DNA of 64,000 nucleotides from AP-15 sp963795485 (GCA_963795485.1 CAWCIL010000006.1:496001-560000), one strand, 5' to 3'. Shown: positions 25,292-35,534, counted from the stretch's first letter. Numbers and translations are program-made. Notes: generated by a model from the sequence alone, not told the origin.

Positions 25292-26350
25292 TCAGATCCC
25301 GTACAAATTCTCCGGCGCGGCCGGCATCCTGCCGTGCTCGACCGCCTTGACGGCCGCGATCAGCTTCAGATGGGTGGGTGCGGGGACGCCGACCTCCTCG
25401 CCCTTCTCGGCGATCAGCCCGTTGATGAAATCGATCTCGGTGCGCCGCCCCTTGAGCATGTCCTGGCCCATCGAGGGGCGCTGCAGGTCGCTGCGGGTGT
25501 TGGAGCCGGCCTCCGCCAGGATCTGCGATTCGATCTCGTCGAGCGCCTTCGGGTCGCCCTCGCCGGCGCGCGCCAGGGTTTCGGGATCGTGCATGCGGAT
25601 GTGCTCGAGCTGGTAGCCGAGCGCCTGGCCGACGCGCACCGCCTCGCCGCCGAGGCGGATCGAGAGCCGGCGGATCCCGTCGTGCCGGTCCATGCCGTTG
25701 CCGGAGAGGCCGGTCGTAGCGCCGATGCCGTTCCGCATGCCGTTGACGCACAGCTTCGACCAGCGCTCGCCCCACAGATTGCGCGTCGGCCTCACCGTGT
25801 CGACGGTGGCGATCATCGCCGCCAGCTCATCAAGCCGCTTGGTGATGCGGCCATGGACCTCGCCGACGCGATAGACCTCCTGGTGCGAGGCACCTTTCGC
25901 GACGGTGCGGCGCACCCGTCCCGGGGCGTAGAGCTCGGCCGCGAGCAATGCCGGAATGACGCCGACCGTCTTGTCCCAGCCCACAACCCCGGCGATCCGC
26001 TCCTCGTTCATGCAGTTCTGCAGCGAGACGACGTAGCCGCCGGGCGCCAGATACTGCGCGATCAGCCGGGTCGCCCACTCGGTGTCGTAGGATTTGACCG
26101 CGATCATGGCGATGTCGATCGGCTTTTCCTTGGCCAGATGCTGCAGCTCGGTCAGGTGCATCGTCTTCGGCCGGGCACAAACGAACTCCTGCTCGGTCAC
26201 CCCCTCTATCGCCAGCCCGTCCTTGCGGATCGCTTCGATATGCTCGGGCCATGGGTCGATCAGGATCACGTCGAACCCGTTATGCGCGAGCTGGCCGCCG
26301 GTGTAGCCGCCGATCGCACCGGCGCCGATCACCGCAATGCGCCTCTCCAT
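25292..26350 (-). CDS. 2-dehydropantoate 2-reductase family protein
   Basis: A 352-residue ketopantoate-reductase-like enzyme. The Rossmann motif is IAVIGAGAIGGYTGGQLAHN at residues 5-24. IAMIAVKSYDTE and SLQNCMNEERIAGVVG are the conserved KPR segments, and the C-terminal helical domain contains RRTEIDFINGLIAEKGEEVG with PAPTHLKLI, typical of PanE/ApbA. The family reduces ketopantoate to pantoate with NADPH, but many paralogues act on other 2-keto acids. This one is longer than E. coli PanE (303 residues), and a divergent PEP-mutase-like gene lies 89 bp away. A catabolic 2-keto acid role is therefore as likely as CoA biosynthesis. Confidence 0.88.
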   Translation of the reverse strand: MERRIAVIGAGAIGGYTGGQLAHNGFDVILIDPWPEHIEAIRKDGLAIEGVTEQEFVCARPKTMHLTELQHLAKEKPIDIAMIAVKSYDTEWATRLIAQYLAPGGYVVSLQNCMNEERIAGVVGWDKTVGVIPALLAAELYAPGRVRRTVAKGASHQEVYRVGEVHGRITKRLDELAAMIATVDTVRPTRNLWGERWSKLCVNGMRNGIGATTGLSGNGMDRHDGIRRLSIRLGGEAVRVGQALGYQLEHIRMHDPETLARAGEGDPKALDEIESQILAEAGSNTRSDLQRPSMGQDMLKGRRTEIDFINGLIAEKGEEVGVPAPTHLKLIAAVKAVEHGRMPAAPENLYGI

Positions 26351-26439
26351 GATCTGATCCCTCTATGCCGCGGGCGGCGGCATGATAAGCTGACCCCCGC
26401 GAGAAACCATCCGATAAACCTAGCGAGGACGCTGCCACC

Positions 26440-27306
26440 ATGAACTGGACCGAACGGCGCGAGCGCTTTCGCGCGATCCTTTCCGGGAACCGCTGCGTGC
26501 ATCCGGGCTCGGTGTACGACGCGATCTCGGCGCGCATCGCCGAGGATCTCGGCTTCGAGGTCGGGATGTTTTCGGGCTCGATCGGCTCGATGTCGGTGCT
26601 GGGCGCCCCTGATCTGGTCGTGCTGACCTTGACCGAATTCGCCGCCCAAGCGAACCGCATCTGCCGTGCCGGCAATCTGGCGCTGCTGGTCGACGCCGAT
26701 CATGGCTACGGCAACGCGCTCAACGTGCGCCGCACCGTCGAGGAATTGGAGACCGCCGGCATCTGTGCGATGTCGATCGAGGACACGGTCTTGCCGCGGC
26801 CCTACGGCCCCAACGGCAAGCCGAGCCTCAGCTCGGTCGAAGAGGGTGTGGGCAAGATGAAGGCGGCATTGTCGGCGCGCCAGGACAAGAACCTGGTCAT
26901 CGCCGGGCGCACCAGTGCCTTGGCGATCGCCAATGTCGACGAGACGGTCAAGCGGGCCAAGGCCTATGAGGCGGCCGGGGTCGACGCGGTTTTCCTCGCC
27001 GGCGGCGTCACCGTCGAGGCGGTCGAGGTCGTGTCGTCGGCGATCAGAATCCCGTTGATCCTCGGCGGCGGCAGCGGTCAGCTCGGCGATCTCGACTGGC
27101 TGGCGGCGCATCGGGTGCGAGTGGCGCTGCAGACGCATGCGCCGTTCTCGGCTGCGGTGCAGGCGGTCCACAACACGCTGAAGGCGCTGCGCGACGGCAC
27201 CAAGCCCGGCGAGCTCTCCGGCATCGCCTCGCCCGAGCTGATGCGGCGGGTCACCCGCGCCGACGATTACCAGCGCTGGACCAGGGATTATCTCGGCGGC
27301 GTCTAA
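26440..27306 (+). CDS. Isocitrate lyase/PEP mutase superfamily enzyme, oxaloacetate decarboxylase-like
   Basis: A 288-residue TIM-barrel enzyme. LLVDADHGYGNALNVRRTVE is the metal-binding motif of the ICL/PEPM superfamily, and AGICAMSIEDTVLPRPYGP is the loop region. HPGSVYDAISARIAEDLGFE and VGMFSGSIGSMSVLGAPDL resemble the oxaloacetate decarboxylase subgroup. The KKCGH motif of isocitrate lyases is absent, so it is not AceA. It would decarboxylate oxaloacetate or a related 2-oxoacid with Mg2+. Divergently transcribed from the ketopantoate-reductase-like gene; they may share control of a 2-oxoacid pathway. Confidence 0.85.
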   Translation: MNWTERRERFRAILSGNRCVHPGSVYDAISARIAEDLGFEVGMFSGSIGSMSVLGAPDLVVLTLTEFAAQANRICRAGNLALLVDADHGYGNALNVRRTVEELETAGICAMSIEDTVLPRPYGPNGKPSLSSVEEGVGKMKAALSARQDKNLVIAGRTSALAIANVDETVKRAKAYEAAGVDAVFLAGGVTVEAVEVVSSAIRIPLILGGGSGQLGDLDWLAAHRVRVALQTHAPFSAAVQAVHNTLKALRDGTKPGELSGIASPELMRRVTRADDYQRWTRDYLGGV

Positions 27307-27625
27307 CGCGTCGCCGGCCGGGGCCTTCTTCGCGCCGACGCGACCGGGCGGTTAGGGCTGAATTGTGCTTCTGCCGCCGTTTGAGTAGAAGAGTGAGCAT
27401 CCGATGAAGGCCATGTCGTAGTTGATCGAAGATGGTGGAATCGATTGACGGTGAGACAGGCCGCTTCTAGTTTTGAGAGGGCTTGGGTACGGCCCGCCGC
27501 TCGCGCCCCCTCAGGGCATGGTGAACGTATTCGGATCGGTCGTCTGGTCCTTTCCGGTTCAGCGGACGAGTCAGCAACGCGAGCACTGATCTTTGTCGTT
27601 CGCCGCAACGGAGGATCAGACTGTC
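27307..27625. other. Intergenic, no confident gene; possible mobile-element remnant
   Basis: About 320 bp with somewhat lower G+C than its surroundings. A minus-strand frame reads NYDMAFIGCSLFYSNGG and stops near 27356. It looks like a protein C-terminus but has no supported start and no family that I can name. The plus strand supplies a ribosome binding site (ggagg, 27610-27614) for the next gene. Confidence 0.45.
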
Positions 27626-28186
27626 ATGCGTTCGTTTCGTGATGCCAAAGCGATGGCAAAGACTCTGCGTGAAGTGATGCGCCGCCGGGAGATCGCGTTA
27701 TCACATTCCGAGAGTTTGGAGATCGTCGCCGCCCAGTTCGGCCTCCGCGACTGGAATATCCTCGCTTCCAAGATCGGTGCTGCAGAGGCTTACACCGTAG
27801 AGGGCCATCCAAGTATCGACGGCGTGTCCCTTGATTCGGCGGTGCCGATCCTGCGCATCTTTGCCGTGGACAAGGCCAAAGAGTTCTATCTCGATTTTCT
27901 CGGTTTCTCACTCGAGTGGGAGCACCGGTTCGAAGCGAACTTTCCCCTTTATGCGCAGATCTCCCGATCGGGTCTGACGCTACACTTGAGCGAGCACCAT
28001 GGGGACGCCAGCCCCGGCTCAACGGTGTTCGTCACGATGCGCAGCGTTGAGGCGTTGCATCAGGAATTGATCGGCAGACAGTACCGTTACGCGAAGCCTG
28101 GTATTGAGGACATGCCGTGGGGCCGCGTGCTGCAGGTGACCGATCCATTCGGCAATCGCCTTCGGTTCTGCGAAAGGAAGAGGTGA
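27626..28186 (+). CDS. Glyoxalase superfamily (VOC) protein with N-terminal glyoxalase-related domain
   Basis: A 186-residue two-part protein. Residues 1-50 (RDAKAMAKTLREVMRRREIA, AAQFGLRDWNILASKI) match the small helical domain often fused to VOC proteins. Residues 65-186 form a VOC fold with AVPILRIFAVDKAKEFYLDF, GLTLHLSEHHGDASPG and QVTDPFGNRLRFCE. This architecture is annotated as glyoxalase or bleomycin-resistance-like. Metal-site residues seem present (Glu/His in LHLSEHHGD, Glu in FCE), but the substrate is unknown. Codon usage is less G+C-biased than in neighbouring genes, hinting at a later arrival. Confidence 0.87.
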   Translation: MRSFRDAKAMAKTLREVMRRREIALSHSESLEIVAAQFGLRDWNILASKIGAAEAYTVEGHPSIDGVSLDSAVPILRIFAVDKAKEFYLDFLGFSLEWEHRFEANFPLYAQISRSGLTLHLSEHHGDASPGSTVFVTMRSVEALHQELIGRQYRYAKPGIEDMPWGRVLQVTDPFGNRLRFCERKR

Positions 28187-28340
28187 AGCGTAGCGATGCG
28201 TGGAAGATGCCGGCCCGCTTATCAAAATTCGGGAAAAGGCGGGCGAGGCTGCTGCCGCGTATGCCTATCTTAACTCGGTAATACCGCCGCCTCGCGCGGC
28301 TCCCGAGCCTGCGATCCCGCCGACCGAAAGAGCAAAATCC

Positions 28341-28682
28341 GTGCGATCGACCTTGCTGGCCCTCGTGCTTTTCTGCGCCGCCGCGTGCGCGCCGCAGCCG
28401 GTGCGGCCGGGAACCCTGCTGCTGAGCAATCCCTATTTCGGCCCGACCAATGTCGAGGCGGTGATCACCTCGAACCCGGATTGCGTGGCGCGCGGCCCCG
28501 GCTATGTCTCGACCTCGGAGTTTGTGCTGCCGAACAATGCGACGAAGTTCATCGACGTTCCGCTCGGGACAGAAATCTGCTGGCGGCGCGATCGCGACCC
28601 CGACCAGCCGGTGGCCGGAGAATGGTCGCCATGGGACCGGGCCTATGTCGCGCCCGGAACGACGATCGACGCCAATCTTTAG
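28341..28682 (+). CDS. Small putative lipoprotein
   Basis: A 113-residue secreted protein. VRSTLLALVLFCAAACAPQP is a lipoprotein signal peptide with Cys at the lipobox AAAC. The mature part (GTLLLSNPYFGPTNVEAVIT, VLPNNATKFIDVPLGTEICW) looks like a small beta protein. The open frame extends upstream to 28200, but that extension would bury the signal peptide, so GTG 28341 is chosen. No named domain. Convergent with tonB. Likely attached to the outer or inner membrane facing the periplasm. Confidence 0.75.
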   Translation: MRSTLLALVLFCAAACAPQPVRPGTLLLSNPYFGPTNVEAVITSNPDCVARGPGYVSTSEFVLPNNATKFIDVPLGTEICWRRDRDPDQPVAGEWSPWDRAYVAPGTTIDANL

Positions 28683-28712
28683 AGCCGAGACTCCGGAGCG
28701 GAGAACTGGCCC

Positions 28713-29509
28713 TCAGCGGCCGAGGCTGAACCGGATCGCCACCGACACCTCGATGCTCGTTTGGTCCATGCCGGGCGGGAACGGCGGCAAGGTGGCGCCG
28801 CGCAGCATGTTTTCGAGGGCGGCGTCGAGGTCCGGGTAGCCGGTGCTCTGCACGACGGCATATTGGGCGACCCGGCCGCTGCGCTCGACCACGAAGCGCA
28901 AGATCGCGCGCCCCTCCTCGTCCTGTTGGCGGGCGCTTTCGGGGTAGCGCTTGTGGGCTTCGAGCCATTCGCTCAGCAGCGCCCGATAGCCCGGGCTGAT
29001 CGCGCTTGACGGGGCGGGAGCGCGCGCCGGCGCCGGCGGCGCAAACGCGGTTTGCGGCAAAGCGCCGGGCGCCGGCGGCGCACGGGTGAAGGCTGGAACC
29101 GACGGTGTGTCGCGGGGATAGACCTGCCGCCGCTCGACGGGCCGCCGCATCGCGCGTTCCGGCGCCGGCGGAACCGGAGGCTTGGGCGGGGGTGGCGGCG
29201 GAGGCGGTGGCTCGCTGGTAGCCGCCGGTGCGGGCGGTGGCGGCTCGACCGCAGCCGGCGGGGGTGGCGGCGCCGACGGTGGTGGCGGAGGTGGTGGGGT
29301 CGCGACCGGCGGTGGCGGCGGGGTGGTCTTCACCGGCGGCGGAGCAGGGGGCTTCGCGGGCTGCGGCAGCGAGGGGGCGAAGGCGACCTCGATGCCGCCG
29401 GCGGGGAGCGGCGGCGGCTCCGGCGGCGCCGAAGCCGGGACCAGCAGCAGCAGGGCCAATACGATCGCATGCGCGGCCAGCGACAGCGCCAGCGGAATCT
29501 TGAACCCGC

Positions 29510-29513
<4 letters not shown>
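28713..29513 (-). CDS. tonB: TonB energy-transducing protein
   Basis: A 266-residue TonB. Residues 7-25 form the inner-membrane anchor (ALSLAAHAIVLALLLLVPA). The long middle (about 30-170) is extremely proline-rich and would span the periplasm. The C-terminal domain has WLEAHKRYPESARQQDEEG, ILRFVVERSGRVAQYAVVQS and STGYPDLDAALENMLR, typical of TonB family ends that touch the TonB box of outer-membrane receptors. It transduces proton-motive force from ExbB-ExbD. ATG 29513 overlaps the exbD stop. It is the last gene of the receptor-exbB-exbD-tonB operon. Confidence 0.93.
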
Positions 29514-29944
<431 letters not shown>

Positions 29945-29947
29945 CGC

Positions 29948-30631
29948 TCAACTCTCTGCGGGGACGCGCGCGAGCAGTCGCAGCGAACGCCCGATCAGCC
30001 CTTGCATGCGCCCGGCAAGACGTCCGAGGTCGACGGTGATCTTGTTGTAGGCGACGACCGCCGGGATCGCCGCCGCGAGCCCCATCGCGGTCGCGAACAG
30101 AGCCTCGGCGATGCCCGGCGCCACCACGGCGAGGCTGGTGTTGTTGGCTGCGGCAATGCCGGCAAAGCTGCGCATGATCCCCCACACCGTGCCGAACAGC
30201 CCGATGAACGGGGCGGCCGAGCCGAGGGTGGCGAGAAACGGCAGGCGCGCTTCGAGGCGGCGCAATTCGGCGTTGAGCTCGAGCCGCATCGCCCGCTCGA
30301 TCCGCTCGCGCCGTTCGCTCGATCTCTCGGGCGCGGAGCATGCCGCCTGCCGGCTCTCCGCCCAACCGGCGGCTAGGACGATACCGGCCGGGTCCGACCC
30401 GTCACGCCGGCCCGAGGGCGCCACCAGCTCCTCCGCGGTCTGCACCGTGGCGACACGTCCCTCATACGCCTGGACCGAGCGGCGCGCCGCCGCCAGCCGC
30501 CATAATTTGTCGAGGATCACCGCCCAGCTCCACACCGAAGCCCCGAGCAGCAGCAGCAGCACGCCCTTGACGACGATGTCGGCATGCAGAAACAGGGCGA
30601 CGACCGATATGGTTGGAGCTGAAGCGGTCAC
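29948..30631 (-). CDS. exbB: ExbB/TolQ/MotA-family proton channel protein
   Basis: A ~227-residue inner-membrane protein with three expected membrane helices: VVKGVLLLLLGASVWSWAVI (N-terminal), LPFLATLGSAAPFIGLFGTV and the following GIAEALFATAMGLAAAIPAV. GSAAPFIGLFGTVWGIMRSF is the hallmark of MotA/TolQ/ExbB channels. It forms the pentameric channel around ExbD. GTG 30631 gives a start just before the first helix; ATG 30721 would add 30 poorly conserved residues. It follows the TonB-dependent receptor gene on the same strand. Confidence 0.92.
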   Translation of the reverse strand: MTASAPTISVVALFLHADIVVKGVLLLLLGASVWSWAVILDKLWRLAAARRSVQAYEGRVATVQTAEELVAPSGRRDGSDPAGIVLAAGWAESRQAACSAPERSSERRERIERAMRLELNAELRRLEARLPFLATLGSAAPFIGLFGTVWGIMRSFAGIAAANNTSLAVVAPGIAEALFATAMGLAAAIPAVVAYNKITVDLGRLAGRMQGLIGRSLRLLARVPAES

Positions 30632-30792
30632 GGGCGGGCCTCTGCGGCTTGCTGAACCGGGAAGACGTCGGATCCGGGGGTCGGACCCCGATAACGGCGC
30701 TGTCGGCGATAGGGTAGACACGCAGCCATCATGGCTATTTCATGGAGACCGCATCGATATGGCAGCTGGGCCAAGCCGCTGAGCTCCCAAGC

Positions 30793-33193
30793 TCAGAACG
30801 CCTTGTTGAGACCGAGATAGACCGTACGCCGCGGCCCATACTGGTTTGAGAATTCTCCGACCCCAGTCATGCTGCGCAACAGATAAATCTTGTCGAGCAG
30901 ATTGACGATGGCGAGACGCACGGTGACCGGGCCGCCGGGTGCTGCGAAGACGTGCGATATGCCGAGGTTCACCTGCTGGTAGGACGGCACCGTCTCCCCG
31001 TTATATTGGAGATCGTTGTCCGGTTGGGTGCGCAGCCCGGACCCGGCGACGAGATCGGCGCTGAACCGCGTGCCATGCCACAAATACGCCACCCCCGCAG
31101 ATTCGGTCTTCAGCTGGCTGTGATCGGTGTTGACAAACATGCTGTCGGCCGAAGCGAGCTGCTGCGGGGTGAAGTTGAACTGGGCCGACTCGATGCCCTT
31201 CGCCAACTGGTTGGCGATCGCGAGATTGCCGTAGAAGCTGAAATTGCCGAGGGCATAGTCGGCTGTCAGCTCGACGCCTTTGTTGATGCCAATCTTATAG
31301 TTGAATGGGGTGAGAACGATCGGCGCGCCGAACTGCCCTTCGTCTAGCAGGTCGTGCGCGTATTTGTAGTAGAGGTCGATGCCCGCTGTTAGGCCGGGAA
31401 ATCAGGTGCTGCTTGACCCCGGCATCGAAATACTCGGCACTCTCGTTCTTGATCGGCGAATTCTCGGTGCTCGCGGGTGCGCCGCTGGTGTTCGCATAAA
31501 GTGCTACATTCTCGGTAGAAACCAGCTCCTGCGGCGGCGGCGTGAAGTAACGCGCGTAGCCGACGTGAAAAGTTGTCGACGGGGTCGCCTGCCAGACCGC
31601 GTTGATACGCGGACTGAGCTGACTTCCCTGAGTATAGCCATTGACGACGTCGAAGCGTGCGCCATAGTTCACGGTAACATTCTGCAGCGCTTTCCATTCG
31701 TCCTGAAGATAGGCGCTGTACGTGTAGCTCGTCTTCTCGCTGTTCGCGGCAATGGCGGTCGTTGTGGTTGCGAAGATCGGATTGCCGAAACTGTCGGTGC
31801 CGATCTGGTCGAGCACGTCGGACGCGGTCTTCGCCGTCACATGTTCGCCGCTGACCAGAAGGCCGCCGCGCAAGGTGTGGGCAGGATTCAGCCGATAGGT
31901 GCCCTCCGCCTGAAGGTCGTTCGCCCAGCTGGTGCGCGCCGCATCTTCGCTGATGCCGTTGAAGGCGAGATCCCCCAACCCCGTATCCGGAAAGTATTGC
32001 AAAAAGCTATACTTCGAGACTGCAGAGATCTGGAAATCGAGAGGACCCTGCGAGTGCAGAAACGAGACCGCCCCGAACTGGCTGCCCTCTACCTGCAGCT
32101 CATTGAGCTTCGCCGAGTTGAAAGCAGAAATCGGCATGCCGTTGATCGCGGTGATCCCGGGAAAGGTGGCTTGGCCCGGGTTGTTCGGTATTTGAAACAG
32201 GCCGTTGAACTCGCCGACCATCACACTGACCCGGTCATTTGGGTCGATAATCTTGTCGATATAGGCAAAGTCGTGGGTCTGCTGTGTAAAGTCGTGGATC
32301 TGGTTGTATTTGGCGGTGACGTCGTTGATCCCGTTGTTGCTCTGGAGGTAGCTGCCGGTGACGAAATAGTTGTAGCCGTCGACAGCGCCGCCGGCTTCCA
32401 TGCTCGGATTGAGGGTGGCGTAGCTGCCGCCATACATTTCGACCGAGCCGCCCGAGTTGAAGATCCCGCTTTTGCTCTGGATATCGATGATGCCGGCGGT
32501 CCGCAGCCCGTATTCCGCGGGCAGGGCGCCGGTGATCAAGGTCATCGAATCGACAAAGCGCAGGCTTAAATCCTGCCCGAAGAAACTCAGCCCGTCCGGA
32601 ATGATGACGCCGTCGATGCGATACTGCACGTTCAAGTGCTCGTTGCGGATATGCAGCCCGCCATTGGCCAGATTGTCCTGGTCGACGCCGGGCATTTGCA
32701 GGATGGCATTGTCGATCGGCGTGTTCTGCGCGCCAGGCAGGTTTTGAATGGCGCTTGGGGTCAGCGTGTAGGTCGAGGCGCCGGTCCGCGGCTCGATGTT
32801 GATGCGCGCATGGTTGAGCTGCTCGGCGACGATATTGAGATCGAGCGAAAGGCCGGGTACCAGATCGGCGCCGACTTGCGGATTTGCGTTGATGCCCGAA
32901 CCTTGCGGCGAGCTCAGCCCGGCCGCAGCCGGCGCAGGTTGGGCTGCCAAAGTCGGGGTCCCGACATGCGGGATGGCTGAAGCGTCTGGCGTCGTGCCGG
33001 AGGCAGTGCCGACGGGCGAGCCGGTCAGCAGAACCGGATCAGCTTGGCCCGGCGCGCTGCCGGCCATGCCGGTCTGCGCGAGAACCATTAACGGGAGCGC
33101 AGACGCGCGCCACACTCTCGCAAAAATGCGGCTCACTGTCAGGATTCTAGCGTCGTCAGTGCGAATTGGCCGGGCGCCTCGAGATTGCCTCAT
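30793..33193 (-). CDS. TonB-dependent outer-membrane receptor, one frameshift
   Basis: A ~800-residue receptor. An N-terminal extension (to about residue 140) is followed by the plug domain (GASTYTLTPSAIQNLPGAQN, LHIRNEHLNVQYRIDGVIIP, SMTLITGALPAEYGLRTAGI) and a beta-barrel ending in YGPRRTVYLGLNKAF with terminal Phe. The frame shifts by one base at ~31400 (AGVKQHLI then PGLTAGIDLYYKYAHDLL). The signal peptide region is SALPLMVLAQTGMAG. ATG 33193 is only 4 bp from a Zur-like operator, and the inferred transcript would be leaderless there, so an internal GTG at 33136 is an alternative start. Operon partner of exbB-exbD-tonB. Zinc is the inferred substrate from the operator only. Confidence 0.88.
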
Positions 33194-33196
33194 ATA

Positions 33197-33213
33197 ATGT
33201 TATATCATAACAA
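33197..33213 (-). promoter_or_regulatory. Zur-like operator over the -10 of the TonB-receptor operon
   Basis: atgttatatcataacaa resembles the proteobacterial Zur-box pattern (ATGTTATA-WW-ATAACAT), with an inner dyad gttat-(3 nt)-ataac. It covers the inferred -10, so a bound repressor would block transcription. The match is by eye; Fur-family cross-recognition is possible. Confidence 0.6.
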
Positions 33214-33231
33214 TACTCTGCGGCGTTGCAA
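33204..33231 (-). promoter_or_regulatory. Sigma-70-type promoter of the TonB-receptor operon
   Basis: Read on the minus strand, TTGCAA (33231-33226) and TATGAT (33209-33204) are separated by 16 nt. Transcription would start near 33197, just before the receptor start codon. Confidence 0.6.
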
Positions 33232-33336
33232 CCCCGGTGCAGCGAGCGCCGAGAACCTGAGCCGGGGGCCGGGGAAGCGCTTACCCGCCGCCGAGCGCCG
33301 ATTTATGCTCGCGCGGTCCGCTGCGGAGCCAACCCG

Positions 33337-34107
33337 ATGAGAGCCGTGCTCGCTTTAGCCGCCGTGCTGGTTGTGTTGCCGCCGATCGGGGCAACGCGCG
33401 CTGCCGCCGAACAAGCCCAGGCGAAGGCCGGCGGCGTCGACCTCGAAATCGTGCTCGCCGCCGATGTGTCGCGCAGCATCGATGACGGGGAGTTCCAGCT
33501 GCAGCGCAAGGGCTATGCCGCGGCGCTGACCGACCCGCGGGTCCTCAAAGCCATTCGGGCAACCAAAAGCGGGGCGATCGAGGTGTGCTTTGTCGAATGG
33601 TCGGGCGAGGACGAGCAGCAGGTCGTGCTCGGCTGGACCGAGATCCGCGACGAGGAGGATGGCGGCGGCGCAGCGGCGGCGATCCTCAAGGCGCCGCGGT
33701 CCTTCACCGGGCGCACCTCGATCAGCGCCGCGATCGATTTTGCAACGGCGTATTTCTCCAAGGCGAATTCGCCGGCGGCGCGCCGGATCATCGACATCTC
33801 GGGCGACGGCACTAGCAACGCCGGGCGTCCCCTCTCCGATGCGCGCGATCAGGCGGTTGCCGCCGGCATCACCATCAACGGGCTCGCGATCATCAACGAG
33901 CAGCCGAACCTGGGCTATTCGGCGCACACCCATCCGCCCGGCGGCCTGCCCAATTACTACCGGCAAAACGTGATCGGCGGGGCCGACGCTTTTCTGATCG
34001 TGGTCAAGGATTTCAACTCCTTTGCCGAGGCGATGGCGAACAAGCTGGCGAAAGAGATCGACGTCGCCGGCGACGGACAACCGGAACAGACAGCCGGGCT
34101 ACGCTGA
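33337..34107 (+). CDS. DUF1194 (von Willebrand A-like) secreted protein
   Basis: A 256-residue exported protein. A signal peptide (ALAAVLVVLPPIGATRAAA) is followed by a vWA-like domain. LEIVLAADVSRSIDDGEFQL provides the MIDAS-type D-x-S-x-S. FTGRTSISAAIDFATAYF and RRIIDISGDGTSNAGRPLSD are the other metal-site elements. The late block INGLAIINEQPN and NVIGGADAFLIVVKDFNSFA are DUF1194 hallmarks. Such proteins probably bind partners in a metal-dependent fashion in the periplasm; no function is established. A ggag ribosome binding site precedes ATG 33337. Divergent from the TonB receptor. Confidence 0.9.
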   Translation: MRAVLALAAVLVVLPPIGATRAAAEQAQAKAGGVDLEIVLAADVSRSIDDGEFQLQRKGYAAALTDPRVLKAIRATKSGAIEVCFVEWSGEDEQQVVLGWTEIRDEEDGGGAAAAILKAPRSFTGRTSISAAIDFATAYFSKANSPAARRIIDISGDGTSNAGRPLSDARDQAVAAGITINGLAIINEQPNLGYSAHTHPPGGLPNYYRQNVIGGADAFLIVVKDFNSFAEAMANKLAKEIDVAGDGQPEQTAGLR

Positions 34108-34297
34108 AGCGCCGGCTCGGCCGCCGTCATCGTTGGGCTTGACCCTGATCATTCTTCCGCAGACACGCGGCCGGTGCTTGAGGACCCCATGACGAACTCG
34201 CCATCGCCGCCGTCGACTGAGGTTTCGGGCGCGGAACGTGCCGCGCCGGCACTTTCCTGACTAGGGATTCTGGCCGCGTCCTCCTAAACTCGCGGCG

Positions 34298-35249
34298 ATG
34301 ATCAGCCGCCGCGATCTTTTTCCGCCGATCGAGCCCTATCGGACCGGCACCCTCCGGCTCGATGCCAGACACACGATGTACTGGGAAGAATTCGGGGAAC
34401 CCGCGCGGTGCATCGGCGCTGTTTCTGCACGGCGGTCCAGGTGCAGGAGCGACCGCGGTGCACCGCCGTTTTTTCGACCCCGATTACTGGCGGATCGTGA
34501 TCTTCGACCAACGCGGCGCCGGGCGGTCGCTGCCGCTGGGCGAGACGCGGGACAACTCGCCCACGCACCTCGTCGCCGACATCGAGCACCTGCGACTCGA
34601 TCTCGGCATCGACCGCTGGCTGGTGTTCGGCGGCTCGTGGGGCTCGACCTTGGCGCTCGATTACGCCGAGACCCATCCCGGGCATTGCGCCGGGCTGGTG
34701 CTGCGCGGGATTTTCCTGTGCCGCGCTGAGGAGATCGACTGGTTTCTCTATGGCGTACGCCGGATCTTTCCCGAGGCGTGGCGGGCCTTTGCCGGGTTTC
34801 TGCCCGAGAGCGAGCAGGGCGACATTCTCGCCGCCTATCACCGCCGCCTGCTCGATCCCGACCCTGCCGTCCACCTGCCGGCGGCGCGTGCGTGGAGCGC
34901 CTATGAAGGCGCCTGCTCGACCTTGCTGCCAAATCCTGAGGTCGTTTCGGCTTTTGGCGAGGAGCGGCTCGCCCTCGGTCTGGCGCGCATCGAAGCGCAT
35001 TTTTTCCGGCGCCATCTGTTCGAGGGCGCGCGCGACCTGATCGCCCGGATCGGGCCGATCCGCCGGCTGCCGGGGGTTATCGTGCAGGGGCGGTACGACA
35101 TGGTGTGCCCGATCGGCAGCGCCGATGCGCTGGCCCGCGCCTGGCCCGAGGCGGACTACCGGATCGTGCCCGACGCCGGCCACTCGGCGATGGAGCCGGG
35201 CATCCGCGAGCAGCTGGTGCTGGCCACCGAGCGCATGAAGCGGCGCTGA
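34298..35249 (+). CDS. pip: Prolyl aminopeptidase (proline iminopeptidase), one frameshift
   Basis: An S33 alpha/beta-hydrolase that removes N-terminal proline. The N-terminus RRDLFPPIEPYRTGTLRLDA and MYWEEFGEP is in one frame; from about 34405 the protein continues in the next frame as SALFLHGGPGAGA (oxyanion HGGPG). Then come FDQRGAGRSLPLGETRDNSP, FGGSWGSTLALDYAETHP (GxSxGG nucleophile) and a C-terminal RIVPDAGHSAMEPG with catalytic His. One base has been gained near 34398-34410. Otherwise the length (~317) is normal. No operon partner. Confidence 0.9.
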
Positions 35250-35307
35250 CTGGCTCTGGGCACGCGCTCGTTGCTCCAGCGCCAGGTCTCGCGCCGTGAG
35301 TCTCGGG

Positions 35308-35503
35308 TCACGCTGCGGCTTTGGGGGCGACCGCTGGAGCGTCCGCTTCCGGGGCGCTGCCAGCCGGCTCGAAGGTCAGCATAAAGGTGGCGCCTCCGCC
35401 CGTGTCAGGATCGCGATGGTCCGCGCCATCCCCGAAGGCGCGATCGCATTGCGAGACGGTTTGGTTTGCCCGGCGGAGTTCGTCTTCTAGAATGCGAGGC
35501 CGG
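35308..35503 (-). other. Orphan open frame resembling a protein C-terminus
   Basis: On the minus strand an open frame reads LEDELRRANQTVSQCDRAF, then GDGADHRDPDTGGGATFMLT and a low-complexity end, with TGA at 35308-35310. Composition is protein-like, but there is no start codon before an upstream TAG, so it may be a remnant. It occupies most of the gap between pip and the PagL-like gene. I do not recognise a family. Confidence 0.3.
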
Positions 35504-35534
35504 GCAACCTACGCGCTAGCTGCAGGAGAGCAAT

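Noticed and set aside
26440..27306. Isocitrate lyase (aceA)
   Set aside because: The protein is too short and lacks the KKCGH signature; it fits the oxaloacetate decarboxylase-like branch.
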